Origin: Desmodesmus armatus
Taxonomy: Eukaryota; Chlorophyta; Chlorophyceae; Sphaeropleales; Scenedesmaceae
Assembly: GCA_007449985.2 (NCBI GenBank)
Contig: VIIQ02000614.1
Location: forward strand, 186,001-250,000
Direction: 5' to 3'
Length of the DNA stretch: 64,000 nucleotides
Shown here: positions 17,592 to 30,000 of the stretch, in pieces
How positions within the stretch are numbered: position 1 is the first letter of the stretch
Layout: every line of letters begins with the position of its first letter
The notes under the pieces: model-generated
Databases searched by the model: none
What the model saw: the letters and a program-made list of their open reading frames with translations, nothing else
What the model was told of the DNA's origin: nothing
Position numbers and translations under genes: made by a program

Positions 17592-19525
17592 ATGCCGCTG
17601 TCCTTTGCCCACCTCTGGCAGAGCCAAGAACACTCCGACGTTGATGTGGTTCTGACTGTTGCCCAGCACAGTGATGATGCAGACCAGCAGCAGCAGAGCA
17701 CCCAGCTGGCACGCTTCCCAGGCCACAGTGTGCTGCTGTCCAACAGCCCCATGATCTCTGCACAGGTGAGCTCGCTGACGTTTCTCGGTACAGTTGTTGT
17801 CAAGAAGCAACAGTCAGTAGTGGTGCATCACTCTCACCAGCTATGCACCAAGCACCAGAGGTCATCCACCAGAACGTTGCAGGCATTGTTGGAAATGGGT
17901 CCATGTTCACAGCTAGCCCAGCAGAACCTGCTTGATCCTGCCACACAGATCCTGCGCTGGCAGCACCATGACAAAGCCACCGAAGAGCCTCCATCCAAGA
18001 GGAGGCGTACACGCAGCAACGCAGCCGACAAACACAGCACCAGCAGCACAGATGACAGGAGCAGCAGGCCACAGCTTGTGCTGGAGCTGCAGGATGCGTC
18101 AGAAGAGACAGCAGCGTTGACAGTGCTTCAGTCCCTGTACGGAGTGGCGCCACTGGGGCAGCTGCTTGCGCAACTGCGCCAAGAGCAGCTGCTCCAAGCT
18201 GCTGTGCTAGCAGACAAGTGGCAGGTGCCGGATGTCAGCACAGCAGCAATGGAAGCACTCCCAGGTGACGCGCTATCTCGGGAGTTGCTTGAGCAGTTTG
18301 TGCAGCTGCCCGCTGTGCCAACGTTCCTGCTGCCGCTGCTTGGTCCCGTGTCAAGGGCATGCATCAGCAGCAGTGGCGCAGGCGCAGGCATGACAGAGGA
18401 TGCCAAGCGGCTCCTGCTGTCCGTGCTGGGCGATCTGGAAGAGGTGTTGGGCGATGCAGCTCTGAGGGAGGCACTGCTGGCGCTGCCAAATCGGGCGATC
18501 AAACTGCTGCTGTCGTGCAGTGAGCTGAAGGTGCGTGTGGCAGGGGTGTCGGCCATCAATAGCGCTACGCAACACTGCGCTGCTATGTGTCATGTATAGG
18601 GTGCGGAAAGACTCATCTCTGGTGAGCGGTGTACCCTTGCATGCCCTTGTTTCACCACTTTGCCAAGCTCGCAGCATGACCAACCACACCACACTGCTCA
18701 CATTGTGCCCTGCCCTGCTTCACCCTGGCTGTTGTGTAGGTGGCCTCTGAAGACACAGTCCTGGCGGCAACTCGCGAGTATATGAACGCACACAAATCCA
18801 TCACAGAAGGACTTGCATTGATGCTGGCACCGCTCATCCGCTGCCAGCACCTGTCGATGTACTGGCTGACGGCGTGTGCGCTCCGGTGGGATGAAGGGCT
18901 GTCAGCGCTGTTTGACCGGTTGAAAAAGCCTCTCAAGAAGCTGATGGTGATGCGGTTGGCTGACAGCAACTATGTGCCCACAGAGGACGAGCTGCAGGAG
19001 AGCTTGAAGGAGGCACCGGCCTCCTGGGGGTTGGGTCGCCGTGCACTAAGGGAGGTCGACAGTGTGCAGGTGGTGTGGCGGCTTCCTATTGATGAGCTGC
19101 GCAGTGCGGTCCAGCGCTCTTCAGACCAAAAGAGCGTGGTGGACTTACCGTGCCCTGTTGCGTCAGCGCCGCTGGGGGGCATGACATGGGGCATGTTGCT
19201 GCAGGCAGGTTGGGATGCCGATAAGCAGGCATCGTATATGAATCTGTTCTGCACCCCACAGAATGGGCCCCGCGACTTCTGGTACAGGTACAGGTATCAG
19301 ATTGATGTGGAGGGTGCTCCAGACCTGACCCGCAGCTTCTCCTGCTCGCGTGTCCAGCCGTGTTCCAGTGGAACGGGCTCCGGTGACTTTTTTGAGGTGG
19401 GGTACATGTCTGGGTGGGATGAGAAGGCTTGGGCTGCTACAGGGTTGCCTGCTGAAGGGGAGCTGCTTGTGAAACTCACTGTCACAGCATTCAACAACAC
19501 CGGCAGACATGGCGAGTGGCCCTGA
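17592..19525 (+). CDS. BTB/BACK-type protein, tandem copy 1 (3 exons, 513 residues)
   Basis: Exons are 17592-17765, 17949-18530 and 18740-19525, all joining in phase 0. The start MPLSFAHLWQ is chosen because the second copy has the same start and the sequences diverge upstream. The N-terminal part has the BTB/POZ pattern: a SDVDVVLTV strand, then ARFPGHSVLLSNSPM in place of the usual RFPAHKAVLAARSP. A Gln run and a basic Lys/Arg stretch (KRRRTR) lie within the domain. The middle (RPQLVLELQD... VLADKWQVPDV) completes the BTB/BACK-like helices. The last 260 residues form a domain I cannot name, sharing the WDEKAWAATGLPAEGELL block with copy 2. BTB proteins usually act as cullin-3 substrate adaptors; here that is inferred from the fold only. 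TGTAA occurs two bases after the stop. Confidence 0.75.
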
Positions 19526-20804
19526 TTGTAATTCTGGCCAGTTGCCACAGTTGGGTCATGTTAGCATGCATGGGAGTCCAACTGCGTGGGGGCGGGGGGG
19601 GGGGGGGGGCTAAACACATTTCAGGGTACAGTATTGCTGTAGCACTTGCCCTGCCGCCTGACACTCGCGATGTGGTTGACAACGTTGTGCTACCTAGCAA
19701 GCATGCAGCTGGCCCATGCATCCCGGGCAGGAACCTGGCCCGGCAGTCTGGTTGGGGAGGTCGGCATGGGTCGATATGTTTCATCTGCCAAACTTCAAAG
19801 GTTCATGCTGACAAAGCCAGTGTGCACCGTCATGTACATTAGACTGACCTCTGGTTACTCTCCGTGTAGTACACGGCCCTGTGCCTGTTGTGTGCGCTGG
19901 TTGTGGCTGAGGTGGTGAATGTGGTAGCATTCATGGCCATGTCTGGTTCGACATGGCTGTGCCCCAATGTCGTGCTGAGTGCACCCATGTACACAAAGCT
20001 ATTTTGTGTGTACTCTGAGTTGTTAGGGCTGATCTGCAAGCCATGAAGTTGCCATCGCGTGACATGTTGGGCATTGGCCTTTGACTTTTGCACCATTGAC
20101 GGGCAGCCTGCCAATACCTCCAGTTGCGTGTTGTTGGCCCAGTGGATTCTTTTGCCAAAGCATTCAGTTGCCACGGTGCTGTATTTGTCAAGAGATGCCT
20201 TACACAGGGGTTCACGGAGTGCATGAGAGGCAATGAGACACACTCCACATATGCCTGAGCACCACCAAGCCTTGGTCCCACGTGTTGGTGGCAGCCAACA
20301 TGGGGCCAGGCACCTTCTTCACAGGCCCAGCGCCTTGACAGTGCTTGTGAAGCAAGGCCACTGGGACTTCATGCACCTCATCAGTTGTCTAGGCCAGGGT
20401 GCTGTTTCATTATCAGCATACAAGCCAAGTTGCAACACAACTGTCGTGGGAACACAAGTCTCCAGCATGTGTGACCTGCACAACAAACCCACACCACACT
20501 CGGTGACTGCACGTGGAATTGAGCAGTACATGTACAGTACCCCGCCACTAGGGCACGGAGGGTACTCAGGGAGAAAATTTATATTCACAAAGGATACTAC
20601 AGTCTAAAGAGTGTATTGATGCATCGCTCTAGCCACCAGCTCTGCAGCATGTCACATGAGTCATTTTCCACCTTCTCACTCTGTCTCCATGGTGGGGGTG
20701 CTTACGCATCGTGATACCACGCACCTACGCTCACTTCCTTATGCAGCACCAACAACGACGGCAACTTACAGAAAACTGGTTTGAATTTGATCAGATCATT
20801 TGAG
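19526..20804. other. Spacer between the BTB tandem copies
   Basis: It contains a long G run near 19590-19609 and no gene. The words gcttgtgaagcaaggc (about 20343) and ctagccaccagctct (20629-20643) also occur after copy 2 and before copy 1 respectively, so the duplicated unit includes flanking non-coding DNA. Confidence 0.5.
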
Positions 20805-22792
20805 ATGCCGCTGTCCTTCGCCCACCTCTGGCAGAACCAAGAGCACTCTGACGTCGATGTGGTTCTGACTGTAGCACAGCACAGTGAGGATGCAGACCAG
20901 CAGCAGCAGCAGAGCACCCAGCTGGCGCGCTTCCCAGGCCACAGTGCGCTCCTGTCCAACAGCCCCATGATCTCTGCACAGGTGAGCTCACTGTCATTGC
21001 TAGGAACTTTCTTTTTCGTGTAGCGACGTTCAGTGGTACTGCACCAGCACCTCTCACCCGCTGGTGCAGCACTATCATGGTGCCATATGGCATGCACCAG
21101 AGTTTGCACTCAAAGCCATTCAGCCAACGCTACAAACACAATTCGTTGTTGAGAGCTATCGGTAGCCTAGACACACCTTAATCTTGCCACACAGATCCTG
21201 CGCTGGCAGCACCATGACAAAGCAGCAGACGAGCCGGCCACCAAGAGGAGGTGCACACGCAGCAGCACAGCCGGCGATCACAGCATCAGCACAGATGACA
21301 GCAGCAGCAGGCCACAGCTTGTGCTGGAGCTGCAGGATGCGTCAGAAGAGGCAGCAGCGCTGACAGTGCTTCAGTCCCTCTACGCAGTAGTGCCGCTAAA
21401 GCAGCTGCTTGCACAACTGCGGCAACAACAGCTGCTCCAAGCTGCTATGCTGGCAGACAAGTGGCAGGTGCCAGATGTCAGCAAGGCAGCAGTGCAAGCA
21501 CTCCCAGAATACCACCACTTGTCTAGGGAGTTGCTTGAGCAGTTTGTGCAGCTGTCTGCTGTGCCAACGTTCCTGCTGCCACTGCTTGGCCCAGTGTCAC
21601 GGGCATGCATCAGCAACAGTGGCGCAGGCATGACAGCAGACGCCAAGCGGCTCCTGCTGAACGTGCTAGGCGATCTGGAGGAGGTGTTGGGCGATGCAGT
21701 CCTGAAAGTGGCAATGCTGGCGCTGCCGCCACGGGCAATGCTGCTGCTGCTGTCATGTGATGACCTGAAGGTGTGTGCTGCTGAGTGTCAACTTGATAGT
21801 ATCAGTAACGCTACTCCCTCACATCACTCGATGGTCCGCACCATTGTGTTGTTTATTTGGAGTGAGTTTCCCCTACATGCTGGATTCCCAACCACCAGCG
21901 TGCCAAGCCTGCAGCACGAACAAAAGCCCTGATCATGGGTCATGACCCCTTCCGTCTCGCCGCTTGCCCTCCCCTTGGTTCTGCCCTGCCTGACCCTGTG
22001 CAGGTGGCCTCTGAAGACACTGTCCTGGCAGCAACTCGCGAGTACGTGCAGGCACACAAGTCCAGCGCAGCAAGAGCAGTCAACGCATTGCTGGGGCCCC
22101 AAATCCGCTGCCAGCACCTCTCACTGTACTGGCTGTCAGCGTGTGTGCTTGCAAAGGACGAGGGGCTGTCAGCGCTGTTTGCACCCTTCAAAAGGCAGCT
22201 GAAGAAGCTGCTGATGATGCGACTGACTGGCAACAACTATACGCCCACGGGGGACGACCTGCAGGAGTACATTGAGGGGGTGCCAGCTTCCTGGGGACTG
22301 GGCCAGCGTGCACTGAGGGAGGTGGACAGCGTGCAGCTAGTGTGGCTGCTTCCCATCAAGGAGCTGCGGGCCGCTTTCCAGCGCTCGTGTGATGAGAAGT
22401 TTCTGGCGCGCTTGGAGTGCCCTGTCGTGTCCGCGCCGCTGGGGGGCGTCACATTTGGCATCTTGGTGGAGGCAGAGTGGGATGCTGACGAGCAGGGAAC
22501 CCAGCTTGGGCTGTTCTGCACCCCAAAGAATGCGCCACGCGATGCCTGGTGCAGGTACAGGTGCCAGATTGACGTCAATCCAGAGCTATCCCACAGCACT
22601 TGCTTAAGCATCGTGCCTGGTTCGCAAGGTTTGGGCGCTGGTGACTTTTTTGAATTGGGCTATATGTCTGAGTGGGATGAGGAGGCATGGGCTGCTACTG
22701 GGCTGCCTGCTGAGGGGGAGCTGCTTGTGACAATCACTGTCACAGCATGCAACAACACAGGCATACATGCTGCTGATTCTGTTTCTGGCTGA
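20805..22792 (+). CDS. BTB/BACK-type protein, tandem copy 2 (3 exons, 513 residues)
   Basis: Exons are 20805-20981, 21195-21770 and 22004-22792, with the same three-exon structure, the same intron positions and the same phase 0 joins as copy 1. The protein also has 513 residues. The Gln run is one codon longer. The basic stretch is KRRCTR. The BTB core ARFPGHSALLSNSPM and the C-terminal WDEEAWAATGLPAEGELL block are conserved, while residues in between differ at many positions. Introns are less conserved than exons. This supports an older duplication with both copies kept open. An in-frame ATG lies eight codons upstream at 20781, but it is not shared with copy 1. Function is unknown beyond a likely protein-interaction adaptor role. 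Confidence 0.75.
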
Positions 22793-24029
22793 AGTGTTAC
22801 GGTCAAGCGCCATTGCAGCCTGCACCTTGCCTGGCGGTCTGGTGGGGGTGGAGGTTGTTTTATGTGGTTCAGCCAGTGAGTAGTGTTCAAACACTGAGGT
22901 ACAGGTTTGGATGTTGAAAAGAACTGCAACGGTGTTGACCCTGCAGGTGTGGGGTGGCATAGTTATAGCCGCTGGCTATACTCTCCTGTACTTGTAGAGT
23001 TTGCAAAGTTGACGCTGTGAGGCAGTATAGTTTTGATCTGAATCAAACACCTGGCTGGGCATGCCTGTGCCCCGTTGTACATGCCAAGTGCAGCTTGCAC
23101 ATGATGTGTGTACAGATGTGTACTACAGCTTTTGTGAGCAACCTGTTCGACTAGTAGCAAGGTTGGCTTGTTGAGGCTGAGGCTTCCATGGTTGTGATAG
23201 TGACACATAGGGGTTATCAGTGGCTTGAAATAGGTCATCCTTACCTCGCATGGCAAGCCTGCCGTTGCACAAGTTTTGGCCATTGTGATTGGGCGGTGTA
23301 TGTGTCAATTGAAGTTGTTGTTACGACTGCCGCACGATGACAGCCTACATGCAGGCTGCGGAGAGTGGGCTGCTGTTGCCAAGCATGTGCAGTTGGCGAG
23401 ACGGTGGCATGACCACCTTGCTAGACACACACTACACACTGAATGTGGTCACGTATGTGTACACACAGCCACACAGCGCCAGTGGCAAGTACGGGTGCAA
23501 TGGAAGTGAGGCAAGCTCGACATGTACCTGAGCACAAACTAATGTTGGTGGCATCCAAAGTGTGGCGGGCAGCTTTCACACATTTCCGGTGCCAGTGAAG
23601 TTCACCACGGCAACCCCAAGAATCCGCCCGGTCAATGCACACAGCAAACAGACCACCCTGGCAGAGGATGTCCGGAACATTGTATCCTCGGCCGACAACC
23701 AGCAACAGCCCAACAACAGGGCTGCTCCACAGCAAGAGTTTCAACCACCACCTGGTACATAGCTGCAATCCACCAGCATGTGCCAGTCATGTCCCCATCT
23801 TTGATAGCGCTTGTGAAGCAAGGCTACTGCCAGTTCAACCCTTTTCCTTCACCGCATCAGCCGTCGATAGGATGCCACGGCACCTGCAACGCATCAGCAA
23901 GGCAGTATGGTGCTGCTTGACAGTGATGCACAAAAGCCAAGTTCAAAGTTTGTTTGTTGCAAGGCTTGCCAAAACTGCCATCCCAACAAGGTTTCAGCAT
24001 GTTGCTCAGGACTGCACAGGCTGCCGCAG
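22793..24029. other. Intergenic, convergent gene ends
   Basis: This is the 3' flank of BTB copy 2 and of the minus-strand exonuclease-like gene. The word gcttgtgaagcaaggc near 23810 matches the flank of BTB copy 1. A possible alternative last exon of the minus-strand gene could start after the ctgcag acceptor at about 24042, but it is not supported by family similarity. Confidence 0.4.
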
Positions 24030-27000
24030 CTAGATTGAATCTGCAGCGGATTGTATGGCATTCTGCCAACAACTGGTTAATGCACTCACAATTGCACCAA
24101 GTGCCGGCAATGGTGGATAGCCTTTCAGCCAGACAGACCGAAACAGGCCGCCAGCAGACACAGTGACTGTCGCACAGCTCATGTGTCCCACCCAAACCCC
24201 CTTGAGAAACACCCAGGTGTCCTGTCCCATGCTTCCGCACACTACTACATGCCGCAGGCCCCCACTCACTTGGTGGAAGGCGTTCAAGGAGGCCCATTCC
24301 GCCAGCCTAGCCAAGCTCAACCCGCCCCGCTGCTGTCCCTCCACACCCTGTGCCAGGGACTCGATCACTGAGCCGCCCGCAAGCTCAGGAGGCAGGCTGC
24401 TGAGCATCTGTGCTGCACGGCCACGCTGCTGGCTCTGGTGCTGCCGGACATCACTGGCAGCCTGCCGAATGGTGCGAATCTGCAGCGGCAAACACAGCGA
24501 CATTGCAACAGTGGTTGTGAATGTGCCACAAATGCCACCCGACAGTCTTTGCTGCCTCCGGGGGCTCCCCACCAGGCGTCACTGCAAGGAAATGAAGACA
24601 GAGCACTCACTAAGACGGGTGCTGGCTGCGGCGGAACACAGCGACAGCAACATCGCCCCTGCCTCCCATCTGCTGCCGTGCTAGTATGCTTGGAAAGCTT
24701 CTGGTGCTTGTGCCGTGCCAGGCGTGCCAATCAGCAATAGTGAAGCTACAAGAGGCTGCACCCTGGGGATGTCCATGCCGCAAGTTGCTGGGCTGACCTG
24801 TGTCTCCATTAGAGGCAGTAGGTAGGCCACGTCAGCGGCCGCGCAAGTGATGAGCTCGTTGGTGAGGGGCCTGTTCTGCCACTGAAGCTTGCCACTGTCT
24901 GTGTTGTGGCGCACCTGTTGTTTTTTGGGGGGGGGGGGGGAATGAAGGTTGGCAAACAGCAACGCAGGCAGTGCGCACGCAACATGATAAGCGGCAATGC
25001 ACCATAAGTTGAGCTGCACAGCACGATCGCAAACACAAAGTACCATGGCTGGCTGGCAAGTACCCATTGCTCACCGGGTGGTAGAACCCGCAGGTATCCA
25101 GCAGTGCTGTGAGTGACACCTCAGCTGTCCGCTGCAGGTCCACATCAGCTAGTGGACGCTTGGAAGTCTCACGCATGAGAGACTGCAGCAAGCAGCAAGC
25201 AGCAGGGTACCCCTCAGCCACGACTGTGTCGACAGGACAACAAGCTGCACACAAGGCCCAAGCGCAAAGCACACGACCACATGTGCAAACAGAAGTATGC
25301 AGAGCAATGTATAGTACTCAAAATCAGAGCTTTGGGAGAGGCTTTGAGTGGCTGGCAAGCAACTGGCATGCCAGCTGCTGACGCCCTGCAGTCTGATGCC
25401 CTGCAGTATGATACTGGGCTCTGCACCTGCAGGACATGCACGCCACCTTTGGTGTCATGCCGACCATCAAGCAAGCTCACACGCACCTTCCACACATAGT
25501 TTGCCTGCTGGGTGTCAACGTAGTGGTTGAGCCGCATGCCAAAGGCCTGATACAGCAGCCCACTCCACTGCTTGCTGCTATGGCAGACCTGCACAACATC
25601 AGGCAGATACAACCAACTATCACAGCAAGAATATATCTACGTCCATGTACTGCACGAATATGCTGTTGCACTGCACCAGCCAGCAACACCAAGGCATACA
25701 CAGGCACCGGCAGAGAGCATTTGTTGCTTTCAATCTGCACATGCTCTGCTGGCACTGCGCATTGCATCCTGCGCAGTGCCAGCAGAGCAGACAGGCCGGT
25801 AACCGCACGCGGGCGTACATCTGGGCCGGCCATCAACTGGCTGGCTACATGGCTGGCTCCACGCTCCAGCACAGTCTTGCATGTGCCTGTGCCGAGTAGA
25901 TGGTGTGTGAAATGCTGGGGTGCAGCCACACGGTGGCACACTTTGACACAGCATGCACAGTCACTACGCTATCAACTCCACACGCCCCTGCCCCTGCCCC
26001 TGCCATGTGCCCTTCATGCAGCCGCGCACCTTGATGTTGTCTCTGTTGCTGAGCACCGGTGCCACCAGGCTGAGGTAGTTGCGCACATGCTCACCAGGCC
26101 GGTGGATGTCCAGCAGGTACACAGCAGCAGGCATCTCCAGCCCTCCAATAGAGGCGTACGGGGCAAAGAACTGCAGGGCAGGCGAGGGCCGTGAAACAGC
26201 CATACACCACAACGTCAGGTCTGCATCTGCTGCAGGGGCCGAAATTACCAGGCAGGCTGCAAAGTAGGCTCCAGCAAAGCTTGGAGGCCGCAAACAGGAA
26301 GCGCTGCTGGTAAAGCAGCCTGCAGGGTAGTTGCAGCTCCCCTTGTGTACCGCTCCGGTACAGTCAGCACACGGGTGTCCTACCTACCTGCAGAAGGTGT
26401 GGCCGCTGTGCGTACGCTGAGCAGGCAACCCCCAGGATCGGGCAGATCTCAAGGTGTTGCACCATCTCAGCCACCTGCAGCACACAGGAACAAACCCACA
26501 CATCAAATGGCCGCTCCCATGTCACCTTGGCGCTGTGGCATCCAGATCATACATTGTGATCACGCATATACATGCCTTTCTTGGGGAAGCCTTGCTGGGG
26601 AGATGCAACCACTGCGGTCCTGACCCCAGCTTGTCCCTGCTTACCCGCAATGCTGCGTCTGGGTCGTCAGGTGACAGCAGGCGCACAGCAACCTCAGCCC
26701 AGGCCCAGCCCTGCTGGTCAGGCTTGTTGCGCGGCCACCAGCGCTGCAGCTTGCGCGCACCCATACCTGCAGCCAACAACAGCCACACAGCACCGCAAAC
26801 AACCCTCAGCAGCTGCGTGACGGCAGAAACATCACAACCTGCGCAAAGCTCGACAGCCTGTCGTGCTGGCGCCACTCCATGTTCCAGCCAGAATCAGTCG
26901 CTGCAACTGATGTTCACCGACTGTCAGTGAAAAAAACAGGTGCTGCATTCACAAAGGTCAGGTACGTTGTAAAATGCAGCACTGGGTTGTACCGCCACCT

Positions 27001-30000
27001 AGGGGTAAGGTGACGATCAGGTGTTGGCAGCCCACCTTCTGGCGGAGGTGCATATCTGAGAGTTTCCAGTGCTGCAATGTCAGCCTCAACAGCCGCAGCG
27101 GCACCGTCAGCACCCACAGCGGCAGCTGCGGCAGCACTGGCCTGCAACAAGTCCCCTGCAGGGTTGCTGGATGCACCGCTGTCTTCGTAGTCTTCTACAT
27201 TCAGCGCGTCACCCCTGGAGCTGCTGCTGCTGGGCCCTGCCGGTGCTGCTGTAGCACTGGAGGAGGGGCCAGCACCGTTAGACGCGGCGCTGGTGCTTGT
27301 TCCAGGTCCAGACACCTGCAGCAGCACCCAACGATTCATCACAAATGCTACAATCACCAGCTGCACTACAAGCGCACGGCTGCGTACGAAGCACCACAGC
27401 AAGCACACAAGGGACGACCATCTAGTAGGCTCCACCTCAATGAACACACGCTCAGCACTTCTTCAGAAAATGCATCATACTCGCCCATCCACCGGAAGGG
27501 GCAACCACAGCAGGGGCAGGTACCTGCAGCATGCCACCGTTGGAGGAGCGGCGGGCAATGCCAGGGAACTTGAGCAGCAGGTCCAGGAGATCCAAGGTGA
27601 CGTGCTGGGAGGTGGGCTTGCCAGGTGCAGGCTCTATGTAGAAGAACCTGTCTTCAGCGATGAGGGGCTTGAGCTGCGCCCAAGGTGGTGTGGACTTGTC
27701 ATATGGGTGCGGGTCGCGCTCCCAGGATCGCTTCAAGAACTCGCCTACAGTTTTTGGCGATAAAATAATGGGTGTCAGCAACTTTGCAGGTAGGCTGCAG
27801 CACCAAAATGATGCTAGTAGTTTCAGGATTGCTGATCTTGCATGACACACATGGAGTGAGCGCAGAATGTACACATGGGATGCAACAGCACTGGCAAGAC
27901 TTTGATGAGGCTGAGGCATGGTGCTGGTGGGGCCGTGTGCACAAGTGCCACTCCAGTGGAGATGCAAGCATGGATGACATAAGTATGGATGATGGCCCTG
28001 CCACGGGGCAAGGTCCTGCGAGTCACACAGACGATAGCTGCAATGTTGATGACATGCACACACCTGCTTGCGCCACATCGATCCTGAAGACTGTTGGAGA
28101 GCCTGGGCCCACAGCAAGAACCTGCACACAGGGGGCATTGGACAAACACCTTGCACATTCGACACTGTGGCGCACACAATAAAAACTGCACTGGATGCCG
28201 CAAGCAGTTACTCCACAGTGCCACAGGCCCCCTTTTCAGAACATGAATGCTGCCCTGTTGGGTCATGCCTGGATGCCGTAATGACTGACGCCGTCCATAA
28301 GTGGGTGTCATGCATGACTGCCCACACCAGGCTGGCTGCAACCTGAAACAGCCAACCTTCATTGCAGACAGATCTTGCGCCTCAGCAATCAAGCCTGATA
28401 CTGAGTGCACAGGATATAGCCGGAAGCCTCAGCACGCAACAAGTGTGTGCAAACATTGGGCTGCTTGGCAACACAAGGGGACCTGATGGAAATGCTGCAT
28501 GCCGGGGTGCGTGGACCCACCTGCCGCAGCACCTCTCCATTGCCGCCTTCAAAGCCAGCCTGCAGCAGCCACTTGGCCAACATGCCACGCAGCCATGCAT
28601 CCTTGCCGATGTTGGGGGGCCACACAATGTCAGCCATCCTGGAGAGATGGCTGCTGGCAGCCTGCAACACACACGGCACACAAGCACACGCCGCAGGGTG
28701 AAAAAACATGATTGTGTTTGTAGTCTCCAAGTGGATCGCACTGCTTCATTTAGCAGGATGCTGCCAGGACACCGGAACCCAGACACCTTTCGACGCACTC
28801 AGTCACAACCCGCACCTTAGCACCGCTCTCAATGAGCTGCCCCAGCAGCAGTGTGAAGGTGTTCTGGGGTTGGGCTGCGCGGCTGGCCAGGAAGAGCGGG
28901 TCCTCCTCCAACATGTTGGCCATGGCCTTGCCCCAGGGCTTCATATTTGGGTCATACAACCGCTGCTGCCGCCAGAACTTGTTCAGGCGCTCGCCTGTGC
29001 ACCATCCATACGACCGTGCAAGACATGAACAGTGCAGCCAGTCAAGCATCACTATGGCGGTGAGAACAACGACCCTGCTGCAGTATCGTCGAGGCCTAAT
29101 GGCCGGTTAGCTGTAATTTTGTGTGGGTGTAGCTGCTGCTGCCTGCCACTGCTTGCGCGCAGGTGTGCCACACTGCAGAGATGCTAGCTGAAACACAGCA
29201 GGACAGCCTGGGATAGAGACAAAAAGCTGGAAGGGCATGGAGTTGTGCTCATTCCTTGCACAGTCACCAGTACCTGCACTGCTGCCCCTCTCTGTCTCCT
29301 ACGGCCCTGTGTGGCGCCCTGATTGACTCACTATCATCTCACTAGCATGGCACTCATACATCCGCCACCCTTCAGCCGTCCCACACACCTGCTTGTGGAC
29401 CACCCACAGTGATCTGGGCATCCCTGTTGAGCAGAGTCCGCTGCACCTGATCTGCCTGAAGCTCCACCATGAACTTTGCAACAGCACCCCTGGCACACGC
29501 CTCTGCCGACTGACTGGGCGGCCACACAGAGTCGATGATCACACCCAGCAGCACCTGCACATTGAGGGAGCGGCAACACAAACACATCCTTTGGACGGTG
29601 TCATGTATGGCTTACTGGTTGTCACAACCAATTCAACATGACACGTCATCGACAGTCCCCTGTAAGGCTCACTGGCTGTCAAAGTCAAGGCGACCCACAT
29701 AACACAGTGTGTCTCGTCACCAACGTGCGCAGCTGCGCAGCACCATGGCTGCCAGACCCAGCAGCATATAGGACACCCAGCACTCATCGCTGCTTGCGCA
29801 GTGCGTGTGAAACTGACATACCTGCAGCGGTGGCTGCTTGACCTGTGGTGAGTCACCCGCGCCGCTGCCTGCATAGCCGCCATCAAAGCTGTCGATAGAG
29901 GTGGGGCTCACAGTGCCAGCGCGCGACAGGCTGGCCTGGTCCACCTCACCCAGCTCACTTGGGAGGGGGTGGTGGGACCTGTGTAGACACAGGGAGTGCT

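Noticed and set aside
24030..24042. Separate last exon beginning with ATT CAA TCT for the exonuclease-like gene
   Set aside because: It has an acceptor and an open phase, but only about 45 residues without similarity to the family end; read-through to the TAG at 24030 is equally possible.
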